Shown here: positions 1-9,000 of the stretch, piece by piece
Position numbering within the stretch: position 1 is the first letter of the stretch
Layout: each line of letters opens with the position of its first letter
DNA from: Candidatus Harrisonbacteria bacterium
Lineage (GTDB): Bacteria > Patescibacteriota > Minisyncoccia > UBA6257 > 1-14-0-10-44-23
Reading direction: 5' to 3'
NCBI GenBank assembly: GCA_023244975.1
Contig: JAHFLG010000001.1
Span: forward strand, 1-11,571
Length of the DNA: 11,571 nt
Program-made: the position numbers and the translations under genes
Notes under the pieces: generated by a model
The model's input: only the letters and a program-made list of their open reading frames with translations
Told to the model about the DNA's origin: nothing
Databases searched by the model: none

Positions 1-3000
1 CTAGACTGATAATCATTATTTTGTGCTAATTGTGCTTCTATAGCGCTATCAGATAAGGCAACAATTCCTCGATTTGTTTGATAGGCTTTATTTGTGGCAA
101 GATTGCTTCTTATAACGATATCCATGGTTTTTATCTCAGACTGAACCTTCATCAAGTTTTGTCCAAGATTTGATGCTTCCAACGCTGTTTGATTTCTTGT
201 GTTTTCTTTATTTGCATAGAAATATTCACCATCCTGTACTAACTGCGCGCGTATCTCCGCCTCAATAACCTTTACGGCCGATTGTAAGAGTTTGATCTCC
301 TGACCCATGGCACCAGCATCAAATGCCATCTGCTCAACAATATTTTTTTGATAGGCCCCGATGAAATTAGGATCGTGAGTCATCTGATCCTTAAGCGCTG
401 TAGCATCATTTAAATCCATTTGCATGCGCATACTTTCGAGTTTTTGACCAAGCGGTGTGGCTTTAAATATTTCGGCTTCCTTCATATTTTTCTCAAATTC
501 TTTACGGAAGGCAGCGTCTTTTTCGAGGAAAATCAGTTTTGTTTGCAGTTCAATACGCGTCACAGCGCCTTGTGCTTCGCGTAAGCCGGTGCCATTCTGT
601 AGCGCCGTGACTAAATCAAACTTTGCGTTATTCCATTGATCAGCGAAGACATCTGCTGAGACCCTGCCGGAGATACGAAGAAGCCCCTCATAGTTCTTTG
701 CAAAGTCGGACCCTGTTTGCATGGACGCTAATTTGGCAAGACCATTGCCTAATGCGACTTGTTCGAATAGATCAAGTTTTTGAATGGCCTGTCCCTTGTA
801 AGGCACACCTAAGAATGCTGTTATTTTGGCCTCTTGACCGGCTTCGACGGCAAATCCTCTAGCTGCGGCTGAGTAAGTACCCATCACCCCACTGACTATT
901 TCCGCGCGGGAGCCATTTTCAAATCGGGGTCCGTCGTTGAAGAACGTCACGCTGCCGCTCAATACTTTGAGACCGTTTGGCAATATGCCTGTCGTCTCGC
1001 CGATCACTTTTAGCTGGGAGCCGGGCGTGTTGAATAATATCTGATCGCCATTGAAGGCCACTGTTCCTTCGGTGAATTCACGATAACGGTCGCCGTTGGC
1101 GAGTGTGACATCTCGAACGCTGGAAATCGTAGCAAGGTCTTTGGGAGTTGTGCCGGCCTGGGCGCCCTGACCGGGCGCGGCATTCATTCTATCCATGATG
1201 CGGTTGGCGCCTGAAACCTCGAAGCGGCCAAATATCGTTCCCATCTGCGAAATACCCGTAACGGCAATTTTATCGACGACGACACTTTCGCCGGCGGCGT
1301 TACGAATCGTTCTATTCAAAAACTCTATGGGGGCGCCTAGAATATAAAGGTTCTTATCTGCCCGGTTAGCCAAGTCCCTGGCAACCGTGCGTGTCTGGCC
1401 GTCCACCGTCAGAAGCCCCCTCATAAATTCGCCGCGGCCGTTGACCTGCATAACCGCAATGCCGCCAAAGACGCCATCGATGCCCACGCGCTGAGCGATC
1501 TGTCCGTGAGCGCGGATCACCTGGCCGTTTTGATTAAAAAACATAGCGCCTTTCACCGTGCGGCCGTTGGCGTCCATTCCATTAGTGTGCACGGAAAGCA
1601 ATTGGCCCGCAGCGGATATGGTGCGGACCGTGCGCAGTCGGCCTTCATATTCGATCTGCTGAGTCACGCCGCTCGGATGCAGTATAGAAACACTGCCGCT
1701 GTAATCCAAGTGCGCGCGGCCCTGATAGGTCGCGATCACAGAACCCGAAGCGCCTGGCAACGGCGAAAATAGCAACACTTGGCCCATGCCTCTGGTCGCA
1801 TTTCCGGCCAGGTTATACGCGACAAAACCGTATAAGGAAGCGCCTTTCTGGAAACTTCCGACTCTTTGCGTCAATTCACCCTGGCTCTGCTGCAGCATCA
1901 GATGACCGTCCACAGCGCTCGACACTTCAAGCGTGTTGACACCATTTTGCGCAGTCAAAGTCAAAAATACATTGTTGTATGAATTGCCGTCGAAGCCTGT
2001 GATCTCGGAGGAGAGAACGACCAGATTGCCGTTGGGCATAACTTTCATATCGATGATATTGGCACGGTTCAAACCCATCGTCATCATCGCTTCCAGCTGT
2101 TGCGCCACGGTCAGCGGTTTTTCTTTTGGTTGCAAACGTTCCTGCTCGGTTCTCACAAAATTGGTAAGCTGGTTAAGGGGTCTCATAAAATCATTGGGTG
2201 CCTGCATGATCTTGACGGCTGCATCCAGAATATTAGTTCCAAACTGCCGGCCGAGAGTGACATCTTGTTTCGCGATGTCAGATAAATCGCGGATAGCTTG
2301 AATAAATTCCTTCGAGCCCAAAACCGCCGCGGCTTGGCGAGCAAAAGGAACGGCTGCGTTTCTATCGGCCTTCATCAGTGCCTGGGCAAAATTGATAATA
2401 ATCTGACCCGCGACTTTTTGTATTTCAGGATTTGCACCGGCGGCGTTCACAAGCGCCTCGGCCGTGTTGGCAAATACGGACATTCCCTGCGAGAACCTTC
2501 TGGCAACTATTTCCGGATTCGGTGCATTCATGATGTTTGTGAACACATCTCGGATGAGTCCGTTCACGCTATCAGCCAGAGCGGGATCATTTTTGGCGAA
2601 GCTGGTCAATGCCTGAACTGTTCTGGCAAGACCTGGCGAATTCAGCATCGTGGCCAGAGCGCGCGCGGATCTCATGGGCTGATTGGAGCTGGCTAAGTTA
2701 GTAATATTATTTATGATCAATTTCACAAACTCGACGCGGAAAGGATTGTCGCCATTCACCATCTGGCTAGTTATCATAAAGTTCTGGGCGGCCTGGGCAA
2801 CTGTCGAGATAGCGGACAAGCGCTGTACAGCCATACGATCTCCGCCGGTGGCGGCATTTGCCAAGTGGACTAAAATACCTGTGACCGTGGTTTGGCTGGC
2901 TAGATCACTTCCAACAATAGAGAAAAGTGCGAGACCGGCTTTAGAAAAATCATTCACTGCCCTTGTCATTAAAGCATTGGGCGTACGGATGGCTGCATCG

Positions 3001-6000
3001 ACCAGCTTCGAAAACGCAGAAGAAAGCGCCTGTATATTTCCGAGGGAACCAGGAGCATTGCGGCTGATGGCCGCTTCTGCCATCAATGAGAAATTTGCAA
3101 TGGATTGCGTCAATAAAGTAAAATTTTTAAGCTCCCCTGGATTATCAAGTCGTGTCAGTTTATCCCCGAGACGTTGTAAAACAGTGGTGATAAAAATCTG
3201 TACCCCTGGATTTCCGCTGGCATTGCCCGAAAGTACGGCTAATTGTGTCGAAAGATTCCCTAAGGCCGCGGCCCCTTGTGCAAAAATACCTATCAGCGCT
3301 ACGGACTTTTGATCATCCCCGATCAGCGTCGCCATACGGTTTATCATCTGGTTAGCTAGACCCGCAATGGCCGAATTGACTTGCTGGGTCGGGCTGGCAA
3401 TTCCAACCGTGAAAAGATTTAGAATGCTGCGTGTCGTAGCATAAATCATGGTCGTCGCAGTACTTGAGAACGTATGGAAAGCCTGGATAATTTTTTGCAG
3501 CTCTCCGGCATCTGTTGTCCGCGCGAGTCTACCCGCGGTATTGACCAAGAGACTCGTGACGGACGCAGTCAACGCCTGATTTCCGGTGAGGAATGTAGCC
3601 TCCCAGATCTTCGCGGCAGAGGCCGTGAACGATTCTACATTTCTTAAAGCATTATTCATCGTGCCGGTCGTCGCAGTGGGTGACGCAATTTTTGCAAGCG
3701 CGCTCAATAAGAAATTGGCGATCGACGAACTCAAGCCGTCCACATTTTCGAATGTTTTCATAAGTTTCGTGCCGGTCTCGGCGAAATAAAAGGTATTCGT
3801 GAAGACGGCCGTGGCCAAATTGGGATTGGCTTTTAAGTTTGGAATATTGCTGAAAATATTGGCAAACTGTTCGCCGAATTTCTGTCCCAGCTGCTGCTGC
3901 AACTGGGGATTACCGGCCTTGAGCATCTCAAAAAACTTCCCGACGGCATTTATGAGCTGGAGCGTTATCGGGTTACTGACAATATTCCCAAGTTTGGTGG
4001 GATCCCTCAAGTCCTGGACCGTCTGAATTATCTTATGAATATCCCCGCTCTTCAGTGCATTAATAAATGCATTCCCCTGCTCAGATCTAAAGAAACTATC
4101 CAAAGCCTGCACCACCTGGCCGCGTGGGATGAAATTAATAACGACGTGGAACTGCTCCGGCGAAAGATTTTGGATAACGGCATTCGTAACGGCAGGATTT
4201 GTGAAAAGTGCTCGTTTTTGAACCGTGTTCAAGGCCATCAGATGCCCTGCCGCGATGCCGGCCGCGGCCTCGGGGCTGATCGCCTGCAATTGGAGTAGCG
4301 TAAACTTCGCAAAATCGGAGTCCGACAAAGCAGCTAATTGAGAAGTTGTAAAACGTGCCACTTGCTCGGGCGTAAATTCGTTGATATGCGCGCTCATATA
4401 ACTCGGTGAAAGGAGTGACAGCTGATCCGGTGACAAAGCTTGGGGCGGCGTAAAGGGTAGATAATATTGCGGTATTAAATGCGGCTGGTTGGCCAGTAGA
4501 TTGGTTAATTGCGTCTTTAGCTCCGGAGCTGAATCCAAGTTCAAGACGCCCCGGTTTACGAAGTTATAGATGGAGGACAACGTGAAGGCATCGAAACGGG
4601 TTAAATTCAAAGTGCCATTCTGTATCTGGGTCTGCAGGAAACTTTGCGCCTGACGGAATATCGACAGATTGGCTGTATTGGGACTGCCCAATAAAAGGAT
4701 GCTCGAAAGAACGCGGGTTACAGCCGCGGAATTGGCGGAAAAAGCCTGCTGCACACAACTTGAGCAGGAATTGAATAAGATATTTTGCGCTTGGGTTACA
4801 AGAATATCATAGTTAGAGCTTTTAAAGGATGTCTGTGCCAATTGAAAAATAGCCGTGCCAAGCATCACTTTGTTCATCGCATTTTCGACGCTATGGTCTC
4901 CCAAAATACGGTTGGAGTTGCCCGCCGGCAGCAGAAGAATAGTCACCAGCTTTTGGATCTGGATTATTGTCAGTTGATTGTTCTGTATCGCTGTAGAAAG
5001 ACGCTGAATCTGAGTCTGAGTAACGACCTCGCCTCTAATTACAACATTAAAAAGCTGCTGAGCTTCGTAGCTGGTAATAAGAGGCTGTTGGTTTCCTGCG
5101 ATACCGGCCGCAGCTGTAGGGCTGATCGCCTGCAGTTGAACGGTTGAAAATCTCGCAATGTCAGTATCCGACAGACCGATTAAGCGAAAAGCTGTGAATT
5201 GCCTCACTTGATTGATGCTAAATTCGTTCAAATGCGCGCTGATGTAACTGGATGAAAGCAGTGACAGCTCATTTCCCCTCAAATTTTGCGGTGAAGTAAA
5301 TAGTGGATTATACTGCGGCGTAAAAGGCTGACCTGGAAGTGTCGAAGGGCTCTTGAGGATCAGTTGACTGACTAAGTTCGCCGTCTGTGGTGGGGTTAAA
5401 TTTAATACATTCAATAGACCTTGCTTCGCGCTCAAGGTATAAATAGAAAACAAAGTGGAAACATCGAGATTAGCGAAAATCAGACCGCCGTTTTCTATCT
5501 GAATGTTCAGAAAATTTTTCACAACCTCATTTCCCGGCTCCAATAACAGCAGGGATGAAAGAATTTTCGTAGTGAGGACCTGATTCGATGCGAAGGCATC
5601 CGTCATGTTCGTGATGATAATATTTCTTGCGGTAATGGCCAACACACTTTGGCTCGCTTGTGAGATTCTTGTACCCTGCGACAGTTGGAGTATAGCCGCC
5701 GCTATCTGCACTCTGTCGACAGCGGAGACAGCGGGAGCATTCAACACCGTGACTAATTGTTGAATCTTATCTACAGATAATTGACCGCCACGGATCGCTA
5801 TGAAAAGATCCTGCATCTGATTTTGAGTAATTGGTGTGCCTTGAGCCGCGGCGTTCGTAATATCCGTAAAAAGCTTCTGAGCCTCCCGGAGGGTCATGCG
5901 GGGCGCCTGGGCCGGCACAGCATTAAAAGTCCGGTCCAGTTTCACCAACATCGCGAGGTTGCCGCTGTTACGGCTCAATACTTCCACTTTCGAGAGCAGT

Positions 6001-9000
6001 CGGTCTAACTGACGGGTCAATACTCTGATCTCGTTGTCCCCCGAGGCGTTTGTCAGTCGCGACAAGAGACCCTGAACGGCAAGATAAGTCAGTTTATTCT
6101 GAAAATTATTCACGCCAAAAATTTGTGCAAGTAATCCACTGGCCGCATCGGCTCGTTGTAGAGGATTGAGTCTGGTGGTTTCCGTACGCACGACGCGCTG
6201 CAGCTGGTTGACTGTGGCGTTGCCGATCCTATTCAGTGAAGCGTCACTCATTCCCTGGGCTTTAAAATTCAACAGGAAATTTCCTTTGGCCGTCTCAAAT
6301 CTTAGTTCTTTTAGTAACTGCTGCTGACGGGCCGATGGTAAATTGGATCCGTTTAATTTGCCGATTATTGTGTCAATACGGTTAATTGTGGGCAAAACAT
6401 TGATATTGCCAAGTTTCTGCTGTATCTCTTGGGCCGCATCGATAGCGACCACACGGTTGACGATGTCTTTCATACGAGCCACGTTATTTTCGCCTCTCAA
6501 TGCTTGGGCTACATTTGCGCGCAATGCGCCGGAAAACTGAGAAGATAAGTAGTCTTTATAATCTTGTCTTGTCTGGCTATTATTCACAGCATGCCCCAGC
6601 GCATTTTCTACAAAATGAGCAACCAGTCCCTGAGCATAATCGGTGGCGTGGGCCATAATTCCCTGTATATAGGCTTGTCCCCAAGGCTGAGTTTGCGCGA
6701 AGCGGATGAAATTGGAATCATAGCTGCTGAGTATACGGTTTACGATGAGGCCGACTTGGTTCTGATAATAATTGGTAGCGGCGAAGGTCAGGGGTCTTTC
6801 CAGACTCACCCTCGCTGCATCCCGGGTATGCATAAGAATATCTATCACCGGCAGATGAGCGCCCAATGAACGCACATCGAGATTGGGAATAAGCAGACTG
6901 ATCGCTTGCTTATCGGCTTGGTTCAAAACGCCGTTCTTTAGCATGTCGGTCAGTTCGTGTGCCGTGATCGGAATGCGGATCTGTCCGCTGCGGTCAACGG
7001 TGATCAGACGGCCGCCAATATCAAAAGAGGTTTCATATCCCGCATTTCCAAAAACCGTCGCGACCGCAACCGCGGCGGCTAACTGTTGTTTCATAGCCTG
7101 CGATAAGTTTTGTCCGAGTAAAGTTACAAGCGCGGAAAGTTTGGGATCAATCTGTATGGAGCCGACGAGCTTAGCTGTAAAATCAGAAATAAGTTTAAGC
7201 TGATCTTTTGTCAGGTTTTTATTGCCGAAAATATCATTTAAATTGATGTTGTTCGTTATGCCGTTATTATTAGTGAATGAGAAGACGCCGCTTTTCGCGT
7301 TGAAAAGGGATACACTGCCATCCTGATTGCCTATAGCAAATCCTATGGAATTACCCGATTGATTGTCGACAAGCGCAATGCCTGTCATGAGATGATTGCC
7401 GTCGCCGGCAAGAATGGGTTTAAGGGTCTGGGTTTGAGGATTGAAACCACGACCGCCTGTCAGCTGAAAGATAGCGTCTCTTAGATTTGCACCGATGCCA
7501 TTGGCAAATCTAGCCATGTCAGCCGGATCTTGAGGGATAACAAATCCCCCGCGGTCTCCGACCATACCGACAAATTCGCCTTTGCTGTTGAACACCGGCT
7601 GATAGTTCTGATTGGTATCACCCTGATCATAGGTCTTGAAATCTTCAAGCTGGGTTTTGTCCACGTCTTCGACACCGGTCAGAAGCGAGGTTTTAAGCTT
7701 GGCATCCGTGCCGAAATATTTATAGTGATACCAAGCGTCTTTCATGTTCTTGGTTTCTTTTTTGGCTTTCGGGTAATATTTTCCTTGGCCCTCCTTGGGT
7801 GCAAGATATTCGAAATCCGTGCTCCACATCTGTTGGAAATGGCCGACTAAAGTCAACCACCGCGCAAGGTCCGCATCGGAACCATGAAAAATGTCATTGA
7901 ATAGATCTGCCGTTTTAAAGGAGTATTCTCCATAAAAGCCGTTCGTTCCGTTATCGTATCTGGAGTCTCCAAGCGTCCAGTTGTCATGCCAATAAGACTG
8001 TATATCTATCCCGACAAGATAATAGCCGGAGGCTTCAGAGTCTTCCCAAGGATCATCAAGCCATTGGTCGCCGTGATAGCTATTGGAGCCTTGTGTCTCG
8101 GTGTTTGTGTTGGTGTCTGTATCCGTGTCGGAGTCTGAATCGCTGTCAGAGTCGGAGTCGCTATCTGAATCTGTGTCGCTATCGGAATCGCTGTCCGAGT
8201 CGGAGTCGCTATCCGAATCTAAGTCGGAGTCGCTATCCAAATCGGAATCGCTGTCGGAATCGGAATCATTGTCTGAGTCAGAGTCGCTGTCCGAATCTGA
8301 ATCACTGTCCGAGTCGGAGTCGCTGTCCGAATCTGAATCACTGTCCGAGTCGGAATCATTGTCTGAGTCGGAGTCGGAATCCGAGTCACTGTCTGAGTCT
8401 GTGTCGCTATCGGAATCGCTGTCCGAGTCGGAATCATTGTCGGAGTCGCTGTCGGAATCTGAATCACTATCCGAGTCGGAGTCCGAGTCTGAGTCCGAGT
8501 CGCTGTCGGAATCTGAATCCGAGTCACTGTCTGAGTCTGTGTCGCTATCGGAATCCGAATCACTGTCCGAGTCGGAGTCGCTGTCGGAATCTGAATCACT
8601 ATCGGAGTCGGAATCTGTATCTGTATCGCTATCCGAATCAGAATCTGATTCATATATCGTAAAATCACGCGGCTCTTTTGTTTCCCAATTTTCCTGATTT
8701 TTATAGTCCCTTAGATCTCGATCTTTAGGAGGGTGCAGGACCGGTCTTTTTGCCCAGGCCAGGAGACTTCCCGTAAACGCGTCGAGTATGCTTGTTGCTT
8801 CCCATTTCCATCGTCTGTTATAAGCTTCCTCGGCAGTGACGTCGAAAGAGTAGCTAACGGAATAATCGACATAATGTTCAAAATCTGGATCCCACACGCC
8901 ATGGAAACGTTCAACTCTGGATCGGTTTACGCCGTCTGAAGTAACGGTCTCCGTGGTAATAATGGTCTTAAGAAGCGTATTTCCTTCGACGCCGCCCTGA

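Larger units (their letters stand above)
4248..5066 (-). repeat. Duplicated module, copy B (residues 2169-2441), with a CSSC motif
   Basis: This is the second copy of the module, separated from copy A by a nine-residue linker (5067-5093). It runs from EAQQLFNVVI to AISPEAAAGIAA and keeps the landmark order of copy A: QIQRLSTAIQNNQLTIIQIQ, LVTIL, AIFQLAQ, RVLSSILLLG, FLQTQIQNGTL, FTLSSIY, FTPPQALSPDQL, LSLLSPSYMSAHINEF and LQLQAISPEAAAG. It carries an insertion of roughly a dozen residues after LVTIL (around GNSNRILGDHSVENAMNK). It also has a CSSC motif at 4755-4766 that copy A lacks (copy A reads AFASNQ at that point). Text just after it, ALNTVQKRALF (about 4236-4206), could be the worn start of a third copy, but it soon stops matching. 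Confidence 0.75.

Noticed and set aside
2683..3312. Plus-strand frame of 209 codons opposite the helical region
   Set aside because: It is antisense to the helical segment and has no family resemblance. The minus frame runs through it without a break and gives coherent helical repeats.
4755..4766. CSSC as a zinc ribbon or thioredoxin-type active site
   Set aside because: There is no second Cys pair and no thioredoxin fold context. A simple local disulphide is more likely.
4035..5147. Several plus-strand frames of 75 to 120 codons opposite the duplicated module
   Set aside because: They overlap the open minus-strand frame and end at random places. Similar pieces such as ADRLQLE and ADRLQLN occur in two of them only because the underlying module is duplicated.
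7481..7675. Minus-strand frame of 64 codons in another phase
   Set aside because: It lies wholly within the giant frame, and shows no ribosome site or recognisable product.
8219..8668. Minus-strand frame rich in Ile, Pro, Thr and Gln (PTATQTQT type)
   Set aside because: It is the same strand shifted by one base within the SD repeat, and it is open only where the repeat runs.
8083..8697. Plus-strand open frame rich in Ser-Glu-Leu, and an overlapping Arg/Cys-rich plus-strand frame (8093-8662)
   Set aside because: These are shadows of the minus-strand Ser-Asp tract. The repeated GAY-TCN units leave several frames open on both strands. The minus-strand Asp-Ser frame is the one continuous with the rest of the giant gene.
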